From Saccoglossus kowalevskii (taxonomy: Eukaryota; Hemichordata; Enteropneusta; Harrimaniidae), in contig NW_003109081.1 in the NCBI RefSeq assembly GCF_000003605.2, forward strand, positions 349,563 through 413,562: a DNA stretch of 64,000 nucleotides, in the 5' to 3' direction. Both the position numbers and the translations under genes were made by a program. A model generated the notes under the pieces. That model saw nothing but the letters and a program-made list of their open reading frames with translations, had not been told where the DNA came from and made no database searches. How positions within the stretch are numbered: position 1 is the first letter of the stretch; each line of letters starts with the position of its first letter. This document shows positions 11,508-24,700 of this stretch, piece after piece.

Positions 11508-11918
11508 GTCTCTGAAGCTGTGAGTATCTTCACATTGACTGCCATTGGTATAGATCGATATTACGCTGTTATGTACCCGCTGAGAAACAGGATGTCGTCT
11601 TCGAGACCGAGAATAGTTATCGGAGGAATTTGGGCGATATCAACCTGCTTATCGGTGGTCAAACCAATTGTAAGCTATACAAAAACATACCCGCTAGACA
11701 TGTATAGTAACAACACTGTTACCATCTGCAAGGAGTGGTGGCCCAACGATACGCTCCAAATAGTATATGAGTTGACTCTATTCGTTGCTACGTACGTCGC
11801 ACCACTGACTGTCCTCTCATTTACATACACTAAAGTGGCTATGAAACTGTGGACGAGGAGCATTCCGGGCAATGCCGACCAAGGCCGAGACGCCAGTCAC
11901 AACAGATCAAAGAAAAAG
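11508..11918 (+). CDS. Peptide-type class A GPCR, exon 2 (TM3 to intracellular loop 3)
   Basis: Residues 171-307. TM3 continues with FTLTAIGIDRY (D186-R187-Y188, the DRY motif) and the AVMYPL second-loop signature. TM4 is about 206-225 with W212. Extracellular loop 2 has sequons N238 (NNT) and N250 (NDT) and C244, the expected disulphide partner of C162. TM5 is about 256-279 with P269 (P5.50). Loop 3 opens with VAMKLWTRSIPG, a K/R-LW-x(3)-(I/V)PG-like pattern seen in several neuropeptide receptors, and ends in a basic SKKK. The exon follows TTTTAG and ends AAG before GTATGT, phase 0 at both ends. Confidence 0.95.
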
Positions 11919-13115
11919 GTATGTAACAACAAATATTGAGGTTACGTTACGTTACGTTCCGTTACATTTACGATGAGTAATGTCGTTATTTACTTAAGTT
12001 TGTACTCACAGAACGCTGCAGGCTCTGCGCTGTTATTGCTGCTATTATTTTTTTAATATTTTCCAACAAAATAATTTATAAACTCCAATACCCGACGACC
12101 ATTGTATGTCGACATCACTTTTTAGTAAGGCTATGAAAAGCAGGATGTAAGTGACAATGCCATCACCATACCGCCAATAATTGAGCATAAACGCACGAAA
12201 TGAAATAGTTCATGTCTAAATTGGAACACATACTACCTTACTTCTGAAATCACTACGCAATCGACTTGTAACCGTCGGCAGCAGCAGACATATATTCTAG
12301 AGTGTCGTTCAGTAGTCTAGTGCATGCTGGTCATGAGCTTATGATAACTCAGGCGGTACATACACTACGTTTGTTTTATAATGTGATATACAGTGTACTC
12401 GTTTTATATTAGTGTTTTAATGGTTTGAAATGGTTTGCCTGTATGTGATTCAATATCTCGTTCTCGTTGACATCATAACACATTTCGTGGGGGTACACTA
12501 TTATAGCAACTACCTACATAGACCCATACACATGGCAACTCTGACATCTTCCATAATATATAACCTGATAAGTTCATATCTTATATCCCGAGTCATGAAT
12601 AATTCATGACGATAAACTCTTGGGATATATTTAAGTCGTAAACTGCGATTTCCCGGCTTCGAACTGCTTCAATGCGAAGTAACTCGATACCACAATGACA
12701 CCTGTCCATCGGGAATAATCACTATGCATTTTCTTTCATTTGTTTATTCATGCATCCTCGTAATCTGTTTGTACAAGGATGATGATTTTTTTCCGCATTA
12801 CGTTTTTCCCATCGGTGTGTTAAATAACACCGTGTTCTCGAAAAGAAATGTCAAACTACGGTTCGCCCACAACTCTTATACATAATAACCCCCATCATGT
12901 AATATTCATACACTTCTAGCTCGCTTCTGATGTAATATGAGCCGATATTGATGTACATCGTATACTAAATCCCTTAGGGCAGTTTTGTGAAAAAAACAAA
13001 GTTTGTAACTAAATTATTTCCTACTAACCCTTTGACTTACAGGATCAGCCAACATAAATTTATTCTAAAAAAAAAAATGTTTCGCTAAAAAAAATCTTTT
13101 TGTTGTTGCCTACAG
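11919..13115 (+). other. Receptor intron 2
   Basis: Donor GTATGT, acceptor GCCTACAG. Phase 0 joining of K307 to T308 restores KKKTIKML, the usual start of TM6. It contains a (GTTAC)n-like run near 11943-11966 and an imperfect palindrome at 12583-12628; otherwise nothing recognisable. Confidence 0.9.
12583..12628. repeat. Imperfect palindrome in intron 2
   Basis: An inner TCATGAAT-A-ATTCATGA palindrome (12593-12609) is framed by outer arms ATATCCC (12583) and GGGATAT (ending 12628) with unpaired bases between. It may extrude as a cruciform; no function is indicated. Confidence 0.5.
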
Positions 13116-13334
13116 ACTATCAAGATGCTGGTATCGATCGTAGTTCTGTTTGCCCTCTGCTGGATGCCATTGAATCTATTCTATCTAATAACTCTCTTCA
13201 ACGACAACACAGTCCATGAGTACAGTCAACAGAAGGCAACCACCACGGCATACTTGTGCGTTTTAATCTGGATAGCAGTGACAGACAGCTTCATCAATCC
13301 AATCATATACGTGTTTCTAAACGATGGCTTCAGG
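13116..13334 (+). CDS. Peptide-type class A GPCR, exon 3 (TM6-TM7)
   Basis: Residues 308-380. TM6 is about 308-334 with ALCWMPLN (C322, W323 = W6.48, P325 = P6.50), and the PLN variant recalls NPY- and GPR83-type receptors. TM7 is about 352-374 with NPIIY (N368-Y372, the NPxxY motif), then FLNDGFR at the start of helix 8. The exon follows TACAG and ends AGG before GTGGGT, a weaker donor than the others, in phase 0. All class A activation switches are present, so nothing suggests a dead receptor. Confidence 0.95.
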
Positions 13335-14297
13335 GTGGGTTATAATTTAACTATTAATAGTTTGGTTTCTTAGTTAATAATTTCAGTGCATTCGACATGC
13401 AACGGTTACGGTGTTCGCAAGATATCTGCAAACAGCCGAAAACTACAGAGGTTTAGTCTTTCATATTATACATCACCGTTCTCAGGTGAAAAAAAGTTTA
13501 GGTTCAAAATCGAATAAACTGCGGGTACGCATCCAAAAATAAATTTAGTTCTGTATACCCACGAAATGTGCTCACTAAAAGCATTTGGACGTGAATTTAG
13601 GTGCGTATAGTGGTGCTATGTGGATTTCAATAAATGTAAAATTTGATAGACAGGTGCCAAATCCGCCATTTGCTTCTTAGATGGTATCCTCGTACATTTG
13701 ATTGACAGTTGGATGTTATGTAGACGACAGCTCGTGTGCGAAATCGAATGCTTGAATAACGGGTCGTTCAGGTGTTTACTACTTCGTGCTAAGCATTTAC
13801 ATCGTTAACGTGAATATAAATAATACATACAATTTAAATATGACCAAAATAAGCCGACTGTGAACAAAGAAATTGACACCTGAGTATTGTTGCCAATATG
13901 AGATCATCGTGTGAATACCGCAAAGCCTGCATGTTGGCAGCACGACGACCGTATCGACAGCGCGTAGCGGAGGTCTCAGCGGGCGATTCTGTACAACCCG
14001 AGTGTATATTTGTTAGTATTTTCGCGGTAACCTTAGCTGCAAACACATTGCTGGATGCGTCAATTAAAGATTGGCAGAAAATGTCATTACATGAATGGAT
14101 ACTCAGAAAATCGTCAGATTTGGGGGAGATTATTTTTTTTTTCTCTGATTGGTGATTAATGTTGATGATATAGTTTATCCCATAAATAAGGTACCCCGAG
14201 CGTTGGAACGAATACAGAATAATCCGTATTAGAAAAGGCAAATTCTATTGTCTACAGTGACAGATGTTTAATAATAAATCTTGGTTAATTTTTTTAG
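13335..14297 (+). other. Receptor intron 3
   Basis: Donor GTGGGT, acceptor TTTTTTTAG. It separates helix 8 from the cytoplasmic tail. An open frame at 13898-14155 within it lacks homology that I recognise and is taken as chance. Confidence 0.85.
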
Positions 14298-14588
14298 GGT
14301 GATATGAAACGATTTTTTCGACGAGTCTGCAAATTTAGCCTTGGTACTGACAGAAAATGTGACCCTAGGACAGGCATGCAAAGTATGTCATCGCGGTCAA
14401 CGTTCAGTAGATCGACTCGGCAGAGAACTAACCAGGAATTATGCTCTCTGAAGACCCTCTCACCATCGTTAAATACCCTTCACAGTCTGAAGGTCAACGA
14501 AAACGGATTTTGTAACGGTATATATGATTACAGATCTGCATCGGCATCAAGAAGCACCTCCTGTACTTCTGAAACGCTAAAAATGTAA
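14298..14588 (+). CDS. Peptide-type class A GPCR, exon 4 (cytoplasmic tail)
   Basis: Residues 381-476. It starts GDMKRFFRRVCKF, completing helix 8; C391 is placed for palmitoylation. The remaining tail is rich in Ser, Thr and Arg (for example SSRSTFSRSTRQR), as expected for kinase and arrestin sites. The frame ends LKM-stop at 14586-14588. The stop overlaps a GTAAGT, so this terminus may be a read-through into an intron (see the entry at 14585). No AATAAA appears in the next 300 bp. Together with the other exons the model is 476 residues, a normal size for this family. Confidence 0.85.
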   Translation, partial: GDMKRFFRRVCKFSLGTDRKCDPRTGMQSMSSRSTFSRSTRQRTNQELCSLKTLSPSLNTLHSLKVNENGFCNGIYDYRSASASRSTSCTSETLKM

Positions 14589-14590
14589 GT
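14585..14590 (+). other. Consensus splice donor overlapping the receptor stop codon
   Basis: GTAAGT begins at 14585 and contains the TAA stop (14586-14588). If used, the coding exon would end at 14584 in phase 2 and a further exon would supply the C-terminus. No downstream exon could be recognised by eye. Confidence 0.4.
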
Positions 14591-14657
14591 TATAAATCCA
14601 ATCATCATGTTTATTGTGGATTCGCTAGAATTGTAATAATTTTAATTATTATACATT

Positions 14658-14736
14658 TGCCACCGTAACGCCATAAGTTACAGCGTGCCATATTTTGCGG
14701 TATTTTCATCATACCATATTAGGAAATGCGAATTCC
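14658..14736 (+). repeat. Dispersed repeat, plus copy (partner 53998-54105, minus)
   Basis: About 80 bp containing CACCGTAACGCCATA, TTACAGCGTGCC and ACCATATTAGGAAATGC matches the reverse complement of 53998-54087 with a short internal indel. It has no coding capacity and is probably an old MITE or SINE fragment. It lies just past the receptor stop codon and could be part of its 3' UTR. Confidence 0.75.
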
Positions 14737-14941
14737 AAATATTGAACGTTTACGCTGGTAACCGAGAATTCAAGAGTATTTAGTACTATTTATTTGTTCT
14801 CAAGGCTGACTATAACATACAAATCATATTTAACTGTGTGTTTGAATATATTCCAAAGTTCGCTGAAATTTGTCCCATCATCTGATGGACCGAAGTAAAA
14901 TTTATTTGATGGAAACATTGGTGTTTACAAAGACAGATTAA

Positions 14942-15085
14942 AGTGGGACTGTCGTCACCTGCGCACGTGCGGGAATTGAGTCCCAAGCGGTGATAACAAC
15001 ACACGGTAAAAACGCAAAGGCTCATGGGTAGACGTTTGTTTGAAAAGCAATTACAAGCGCATGCGCAGATGACGGCTCCCCCGCT
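14942..15085 (+). mobile_element. TTAA-flanked MITE, copy 1 (piggyBac-type target)
   Basis: A 144-bp element with about 24-bp imperfect terminal inverted repeats (AGTGGG...CACCTGCGCA at the left, reverse complement AGCGGGGGAG...CATCTGCGCA at the right) bounded on both sides by TTAA (14938-14941 and 15086-15089). TTAA is the target duplicated by piggyBac-like transposases. A second copy is at 36473-36628. There is no coding capacity, so movement would have depended on a transposase encoded elsewhere. Confidence 0.85.
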
Positions 15086-18000
15086 TTAAGCATATCAGAG
15101 AATTGTGTTAAATTCTGATGATTCTGAGGACATTTATCAGCCATCAGATATTTCTGTTTACGCAATAAGAGTATGTTAGATTAATTTGACGCACGAAAGT
15201 ATGTTCATTTTCGTCATTGTGTTTTGCGGTTTGTACGATAACTGAAAAGATTGACCTGACAATGTGAAATTTAAATATGCAGCGTGGGTAAGAACATGTA
15301 ATTAGTAATGTTTGTGTCAGTGTTACAAACGCTGTTCTTGCAGCGCACAACTAAGTTTTCACCGAAGGAGCACTAGCATTTTAATGCACACGTAATGATT
15401 CTCAGTACATATACTAACAATCACATTACAATCGAACGAATACTGTATAGTGTACTTCAAAAAACAAAGTTAGTTCCCCATGTCAAATTACAATGCACGT
15501 ATCTTATGAAATGGGCTCTAGTAAACAACATGTGGTTACATCATTTTCACTTACGTTTGGATATTATATTACAGATTGCATATAACGTTAAATGCGAAAG
15601 ACAAAAATAGCTCCAAGGCATGAAGTCTGTGGATAGTTCTATCACTGCAATGATAATCTATGAGAAGTCTAGAAACAAGAAGAAAGACGTATACCTTACA
15701 ATTAAAAGACAACACAGCATATTGACAGTAATCCCGTAAATCCACGTTGAAATTAATAACATGAAAGTATGGTTTAGGGTTAGAAATTTCCCGTGTTCTG
15801 TTGTATGTGTACTCCCGTCTGATGTATACATATATTATTATTGTCATTTGTATGTAGTAGAAAAGTTGATATTTTTATAATCAAATACTATTTTCAGATA
15901 CGATTGTATAGTATATACATTTGTAGAATGTTGCTGCTTTTAGTATTTTAAGTACATATTTCCGCGATAATAGTAATATTTTTGTAAGCGTATTGTTTAA
16001 TAGTAAATCAGTCAAATTCAGAGCAAATTGGGATATATTCTAGTATTCTATTTCTTTTTTAAAATAGTAATATGAAAATCTGACTTTAAATGTTTAAAAT
16101 CGTGATCGCCACATTTCTTACAAATGTGGACACTACACCGTCTTTCATTCAGAAAGAGCTCAGATTTGATTGAATCTAACCAGAGCTATGCGTTTATTTT
16201 ACCACAATCAATCGTACTTCGTAGAATGATTAATCAATGTTCCCAGTGTTTATATGGTGTATATAAACGTCTTTTCACTATTTTAGAATTAACTATTTTA
16301 AAAAATAAAATTATATATATCGAATTCTGTGAAACTATCAGAAGCTTAGCTTCATTTCTCTGAAAGTACAATGTTATAATCCACTGTCCCCGTCTCAATG
16401 TCAGTCACGCCTTGACAACAATTAAAACTTCTACTAATTCCGGTTAGTGTCCCCAATTCATGAAGTGCCTCTCAATAGTCAAAATAATAAAATGTGCCTC
16501 ATCCCTGAATATTTCCAATTACTATCACTCTTGGTTTGGTATGTGTATTATATGTATACCGTTTCGGTTATTTTATTCAAGCTGAGAATATAATACAGCA
16601 AATATGCAGTTGATAATTTATCATAAATGATGTTAATACAGTACGGTGTAATTCTCAAAGGTTGAGTGGATGTATTCATTTAATTATTCATGTATAATAT
16701 TTTGACTGTTTATTCTCTTTTAGTATATTTATATACACGTAGATCACATGATTTTCATATTCACGCTAACGTATAATATTACTATGAAAACGCCATGTGT
16801 TGCCTCTGAAATTTTGTGTTTTCACTAATGTTTCAGAAAGTATGAACCCGATTGACTGATACATATATATCAAAGTACATAAAGTGTAGACAAAAATCAT
16901 TATCGTAATGCTAATTTGTGCAGATTACTTGGATTGCCTTCACATTTATATTTTGTTAATAGATAAACGTTTTTTTTTTTGGCAATAATTTTTGAAATAA
17001 CATTCTCAGTCGCGTCTATGTACCACCCACTCACGTGCTGGAAATTCGATATGCAGATTTCATATAACTGAATACGTCACATAAGATGAATTATTTCTCA
17101 TCGGATAATGTTATTTTTTTCTTTTAAATTTCGTTATTTGTGGACGTGTAGTTGAATCTCATATTTAAACTTTTTAATATGAGGCATAATCTTTAGAATA
17201 AATAGAGTTGTATGAATTGCATTCACAAATCTTGAGTCAGGGTGATCTGTAAAATAGATTAATTAGTGTATTTGTATTTGTTCACTACCTAGTAACCTAG
17301 TAACTTTTCCTAGTTAAAATATGATGGTCAGTGTAGGCTATTTTAGATGATGATAATCAAGACATGTTATATAATCAAACAGCTGAATATCGCAGATTTT
17401 CAAAAGTGTGCTTTCGTTTTGTGAAATAAATTTGATTGGTGGCTAACAACCAGCATTTTTGATCAAAATCATTGAAAGTAAATTAACCTGTAAACTTGTT
17501 ATCCGATTTGCTGCAACTAGTGTCATTCGACACATTATTTTACGACGATAAAAAGAAGTTTGGATGACTTTATACTCGCTGTTCAACTTGAATTACTTGT
17601 TGAGTGAACATAGACAAACGAAGATATTCTCTTCCAGTCTCTTTTCAGTAATTTTTATTACAATTGCAATATACCATTTTCAAAAGACTAACAGCAATTG
17701 AAATAAAGTTTTCAAAGTCTAGTCAAAAGTTATGTACCTGTATAGGGATATTCTTCATAAAGAGAGAAATATGTTTGCCACCCATAATAATTAAGGCAAT
17801 TACATGAAGTTATATAAATAAAGTCTTTAATCAAAGAAAATTAGAGAGTTCACGTTTTCACGTCTAATATGTTGATGTAAACAAAGTAAGTGGGGTTTGA
17901 TAAAAAAAAGTACATGTTATGATCTTTGACGTCAACTATTGACACCATAAAATCTCACAAGCACAATATTTCAATTGAAATATTTGGAAGGATTATAAAC

Positions 18001-20559
18001 GCTGTTATGAACAAATGAGGGTGTCAGACTAGATTATATTTCCAATGATTTAAATATCTTTATTTTTTCTCTACTTATTATAACAATGAAGATAATGGGT
18101 GTTCAACCAGTGATTACAAAAACTTATTTCAGAATTATTACGTTAATGTTGTTCACAAGCTTCTTCCAATATGTTGATCAATGTATAACTACTGTTAAAT
18201 GTGCATTTGCCGAGAATTCCTTAATCTCTGACATTCGTTTTTGCTTGTCTTACTTTTCACTCATTTAAGTTTTATGTATACATTCTTTACGTTAAAATAA
18301 ATAGCCTGTTGAATTCATTTTTCTATTTGCATTTCAAACGTGTCATCTAATGACGACAAGAATTTGGACATTATGTAGGCCAAGCTGTTTTCTTCAATTC
18401 ATGTCATCTATATGACTTATACGATTATTTATACAATATATGATCGCATGAAAGTGATTGTCTAGGGTTCTCATTGTCAGTTTAATGTTGTATGACAAGT
18501 GACGTATTACATCCTGGTATACTCGTTATCCCATAAAAATGCATATTATTAATGACTATACGTAGTCTCATGAGTATATTATTATATCATCATATGGGAT
18601 TACCCTTAAATATATACACTGTTTTATTACCCTTTATATATTATATGAAAGGGTAGTGCACCTCATTTAGAAGGCAACTTGTATGAGAGAATGATGTAAT
18701 GTTGTTTAATACTGCATGTTGATGGGCACATATTATTGTGATTTTTCTGTAACGTTGTCTTTGTCAGCACATAAATAAACAGTTCTCGTTTGAGGAAACA
18801 ATTGAAAACTTTACTTGCGTACAGATTATTGTGTACGTATCAATAGGTGCACATGCGAATAAATAGGGAAAATATACACATTTGACAGACACATATTCAT
18901 GAGTGCGTTGTTTTGGGCTTCAACATCAAGAAACAGAGTGTACATTCATTAGTATTCTCATCTGAGTGAAGTTGTAATTGATCGATACGTACTTCTTACT
19001 CTAAAGACGACAAGGGAAATCTTTATAATTAAATGTTTATTAGGAAATCACAATCTGTCAAATACTGCACCTGTCGTCATGACAACATATATTAATATTC
19101 CGAAAGCGTGGATTTTTTAGAATACACATATCTGTAACACTGCTCACTTTAGCAGATTCGTTGACAGAAATCTATTTGACAGTGATGAAATAATACTAAT
19201 AATAATACTGCCAGTAATTTGTAACAGAGCGCACATGAGTTTCGCAATTGTTTAGAAGAATCTCCTTTGCATATTCTTTCGTGTTTCGACGACTGTAGCG
19301 TTTTAAATAAACATCGTATAAACAGTATATATTGTAAAAAAACAATGTCCACTAAAATGAGTTTTTAACTCCATTCATAATATAAAATTGGCATGGATGA
19401 AATGATGATATAATGGCATAACTCAATTGGCTAAGCTCGCCTTAGGCTCATTAATGATTACATTGCAATACATAAGACAAATCGGGCAACAAATGATTAA
19501 AAACCGTATTGCAATCAACGTTTTATAATATAAGGGTAATGTAAGTGATACGTGAATAAAATACAACTCCCGTCAATTAAACTGATATATAATTATCTCA
19601 TACAAATGGGCGAGGATACCGCCGCATTCAAATAGACAAAAAAACACGTACTACACGCTTTACAAGTACACTAAACAAAACAGTCTATTACGACCACTAA
19701 TCAGTTATTCTATAAACTGATTTGCATTAGTGTGATATTGTCTTTGTGTCCTTGTGAACTTCTCGGTATTTGCGGGACTTCTATTCGTAATCTAAATTGC
19801 ATATATCACTCTAGTTGCAACCCATAATTTTACATACCTTTGTTTCACTGTACGCTCAAATGAAAGAAATATCGGCAAGCAGAGCAGAATACAAAGAAAA
19901 TGTTTGGCAATGATTCTACTAAAAAACGAGACTTAGATATGTGTGTACGAATGTTGCGAATCAGATATTCCGAAGAGCTGAAAAAAAAACATATGGGAGC
20001 GACAATATTGCATCAATAGTTAGTACGCAATGGGCAACGGCGTGTAACGGCTATAGGGTATGATAATAATAGATTGTAAGTATGATTTTAGGAGTTAAGA
20101 ACAAATAAGAAGAAGGCGTATTCACTTTTTCTAAAAGCAGGAAATCGATTCAAGTCTGGCAAGTAGTATAGTTATTATTTGTTAAGAGGATAAAGCAAAT
20201 AACATATACTGTCATAAAAACATTATTATCTAAAAAATATCTTGTGTCGCATCCGTTCCACATTGAATTAATTTATTGAAAGTGCAATTAATCATACATA
20301 CACCAGGAAGCTATTTATATCCTTAACGCGAAAAAGTGGCGTCGGTTATTGGATTAAGCTATAATTATTCCCTGTCCCCCGATTTGATGCTACCAGTCCT
20401 TGCGATGTGTATGTGGGCGTTTTATTGCCTGCAACAACGTACAACGTCTTTCTATTATACAATACATGTGCAATTGATTAGAATCATTCTAGCCAAGAAT
20501 TCGATATATTTATATGTAGAAAGGAATACCTGACAAGCGAGCGCAGCAGGGCAGATCAT

Positions 20560-20960
20560 CGATTAACTAAAAATAGAACTAGGGGAATGAAAGCGTGGAA
20601 GGATCACATACGAGCGTCGTGATTCAGAGATTTTATGTGCTAAAATTCGAGTCGACGGATTGTTAGATCAATATAGCCTTGCATTGAAGCTAGTTTTCGA
20701 AGATGTTTTGGTACGAATGACTTTCCTCTCGTAATCGGTGAAACAACAATCAGACACTAATTATCTATTGAGCGTGCTATTGTAGTGTCTCATTTCCTCC
20801 TCAGCCAATCGGACTCACGTATTTGAAAATCAATATTACACACTCACTGAGGCCGAAGACGATCGAACGTTTTGTACTTCTAGTACTGCACAACCTCAAA
20901 CTCGTCCCCATACTCGAAAACAGCTTTTTTCAGGGTTTGAACGCTGGCTACAAGACGTAT
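20560..20960. other. GC- and CpG-richer patch in gene-free DNA
   Basis: CpG and GC rise here relative to the flanks (for example GAGCGCAGCAGGGCAG just before and ACATACGAGCGTCGTG inside). No frame or repeat relationship explains it. Candidate regulatory or unrecognised noncoding sequence. Confidence 0.2.
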
Positions 20961-21721
20961 GACGTTTCTTTGTTCTATACTGTTTTCACTTATTCAATAA
21001 TAACCTGTGTATGCAATGCAAATCAATTATCCGACAATATCTGAATGAGAGGATAGGCACAATCTTTATCAAGAAAAAAATTGTAACTCTAGACTGGTAG
21101 TCGTTACTGGGGTCTGTTGTTCTTTCGAGGAAGGAATTGAACTAAAATTGAACTAAGAATTCATTATTAAAAAACACGTCTTTGGCTGTATGTTATCTTT
21201 ATATATCTACCAGTAGTTTAAGCATATTTTCTTTTGGGTTATCAATTTGGATGTCGAAATGCATCTAGTTTCATTATATTGTTTGTATGTCTTCCAAGTA
21301 CTAGTTTAATATACTTGGCTTTGTGCATGTTTAGCTACTCCCGAGGGGTTTGATTATAAAGACGACATTCGAGCGTTCACTACTATAGATATTATTGTAT
21401 AGAAAGCCATATGGTATATATTGCAGCCCTATACAAATTAGTTGTTAATACATTTCACACAATGTCCTTGAATATGTGGATTGACACTATCTCCAAGAAC
21501 AGCGGTTAATTATGAACTCAGCTGCATGTATATCCGCGGGGGTGGTGTACATTTCAGCGCGTTTTTGACATTAAATGAAAGGGATTGAAAAATACTATAT
21601 GGTTCTGAAGACCACTTTCGAAAATGAGCATTTTATGAGCTAACGACGAAAGTGTAAAACCACGCATATTACCTAAATTATACGAATAAAATTTAATTGA
21701 AAATGCGATAACATCAATACA

Positions 21722-21751
21722 ATTATTAATACTAAGTTTAGTATTAATAAT
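21722..21751. repeat. Perfect 30-bp AT palindrome
   Basis: Arms ATTATTAATACTAA and TTAGTATTAATAAT are exact inverted copies around a 2-nt GT centre. Cruciform potential; the fold-back and base composition explain it without invoking a gene. Confidence 0.8.
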
Positions 21752-24700
21752 CTTTTACATACATTTTCATATTGATGCTTTTCTTTTATATAAAATATTT
21801 ATTAATTTACACAACATTTGTTTACAGAAATATGTTGAACAAAGTATATTTCTACATTATTCATCGTGTATCCTTGAATTTCGTATTATACGCTCAATTG
21901 GTTTCGTATGTACGGATTTTAAAATCTCGCGATTAATACATGACGTCAATCAATGTGTGTGCATTATAAAACAAGACAATCGCATAAATAATTATCGTTG
22001 TAAAGAGTGACGTATATACAGAGATGACAAGCATATAAGTAAAATTAGGGTTTATAGAATAGTAAATATATAGTTGTTAGTATTTTAAAAATAAACATTA
22101 AATCCCCACCATTCACATCTTTTCACATTGATGTCTCTATTTAATGTAATCCACCATTTCTATCACAATGAAAACAGGACCGAATACTATCATCAATACC
22201 GATTAGAAAAGCTCGTATATAAAACAAATTATAGTACAATCATCACATGCTTATATATTTTACTGATTTGTTTAACATCGAAATATTGAATATTGAATTA
22301 ATAAAACAGTAACTGTGTTTCACAAACTAATGTGTTAACCTGTGCAGTACTTGATTCTATTTGTTAACAGAACAAATTGTAATCATTGTGGAAAAAGGTA
22401 TACGTACAGAAAGTAAATTATTTTTTTATATTGAAATAGACGTGCTCACTTCAGTAATAACAATGTTCGAATACACGCGTTGACGGTGCATTCAGACAAA
22501 TATACAAATGTAGCGTGAAAGATTAAAAGGTCGCCCTTGATCGTCCTTGCATGATTGATTTCTAAGTGTTATGTGTAAATTGTAGTTGAGATTTGAAGAT
22601 TATTCAATTCTATTAATGGATGGGGTTACTCACTACAACACTTAATACTAGCGTTGTAATTATAATATCATTCGCCCAGGGTCGTAGTATTTTCATTCAA
22701 ACATATGAAAATTAGCTATTGTGATTGCACATCACTGTACAGGAAGCAATTAAAACACTTTTGAAGAAAGAAATTGTATTACTTAGTTGTTATAGTACTA
22801 CCATGAACACTTCTTCGCACTCTGGAGAAAGGCCTGTAATGATTGAAAATCGATTGAATATCAAGTTTAAGGTCACTTGAAAGAGAAACCTCGTGAATGG
22901 TAACGATATTTTATACAACATATCACTAAATTACAAGCACCCATCGTGCCGTATGTTTTTTTCAGCTTTTATCATTATGTGGACATATCACCTGCACGCC
23001 GTGGTAATTGAATTGAGTTGAGTGAGCAGCTGATGTATTATTAAATCTGTTGTCATTTTAGAAAATTCACTATTTGTTGTACGATGTCGTTTTATCCTAA
23101 TTACAGGAAGGTTAATGTGCGGTAGTGATCTTCCTGTCGATAATTACCCTACAGTCCGTAATAAGATCTTGTCTGTAGTTTCGATTCGGATGATTTGATG
23201 TTCTGTAATAAGGCATAGTATGTGACATTAACCCACAAAAAATGTCATAATTTCACGCAAAATGCTGGCCATTCAGTTAACAATGCATTATACTCCAAAC
23301 CTGTGATTATTACTACCTAAATTATTCAATTCGGAATCAGTATGGGATTATCCTTAACTGACAAGTGGATTTCGGATGAACTCGCTACAATAGTAAAACA
23401 CACAGTGTTCAGTGAGCATGCATGAAATGAAATCGGCAAAACATGTCTATTGTATGAGAACATTTCTGTAAGATGCACGTATTCATAAGTAACGTGCCGT
23501 CACCGTAAATATTATTTTGTGTTTTACCCTCAAAAGAGGTAAAGTGGAGTACTACACTCTCTTACTGTTGTATATAAGATTAGTGCGATGGATCAAATAT
23601 TTCTATATATCCCTCATTATTAGATTTCCTGGGATTAATTCATTACGATTTATCTGTGAAAACTTATTGGATTAACAATCTAAACCTTAATGCTTGTTCA
23701 AATCCTTGATTCGATGTAGGAGTTGAACTGTGTGCTCCTTCCATGCTGTTGGTGAAATTTGATGAACACTGTATTGAAAGTATGGTATCCTTTTCTTTCT
23801 CGTATGTTCTTCTTCCCACCTATATGCGTAATACAAATAATGCTTAAGGGTTACAGGCAGGTATCCGATTTCAGCCAAAAAAACATTATGTAGTTCCTGA
23901 TGCGATAATATCGACAAAACTTACTAGTTTCTTGCGAAAGAAAATATCAAAAGGTCAATGCTCAGAAAGAATAGGCCCTAGGTGGCGAATAAACAAAGGA
24001 AGCTCATAATATTTGACTGGTGTAGTCGTTATTATGGAAATATTGCACAATGAGATGCGTCGCTATAAATAGACGAACCTGCCGTCAACCCAGGGGTTAG
24101 CAGAGAACATTTATGGTACACAGAGTGTACGCGGTCCTTGATCTCGCACTACGCTACTCTGATTCATGTACGCCCCATAGTCACGCGTGAAGTAGTGCTT
24201 GTCGGTTATATGTTGATTTCAGAAATATACATCGTCGGTTTACTCAGTATTAATATTTCATTCCTTCGCTCAACGTGTGACATTCAAATAATTTACTGTA
24301 GACATACTTCCACTTTGCTTCTCACATTAACTTACAATAAACCTCTGGGTTAACCGTTGTTCATCAACCATAATAACACAATGACATTTGTAGCGGAAAC
24401 GAGAAGCGCGCGTACTACGGATTGAACGCGCTTTATCGTATAGAGCAGATTTCGATGTTCTTACATAATTGACTCACTCAATATTGCAATCCTTTGTTAT
24501 TGGCAATGAATCATTTTATTTGATGCTGATTTTAGTATTAAATACTCGTTATCTAATAGTTTCTCTTCTTTTTAAATACCCTCTACTTTACTCGCTTCCA
24601 CCCCCACATAACAATGTATTCATAATCCTGTTACAGTGCCCCGATATTTGGATACAATATTACAACAGAGTAATAACATTTACTGATATTGATAATGCTA

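Noticed and set aside
13898-14155. 85-codon frame inside receptor intron 3 and its minus-strand counterpart
   Set aside because: Including it would break the phase-0 junction between FLNDGFR and GDMKRFF, and it has no family features.
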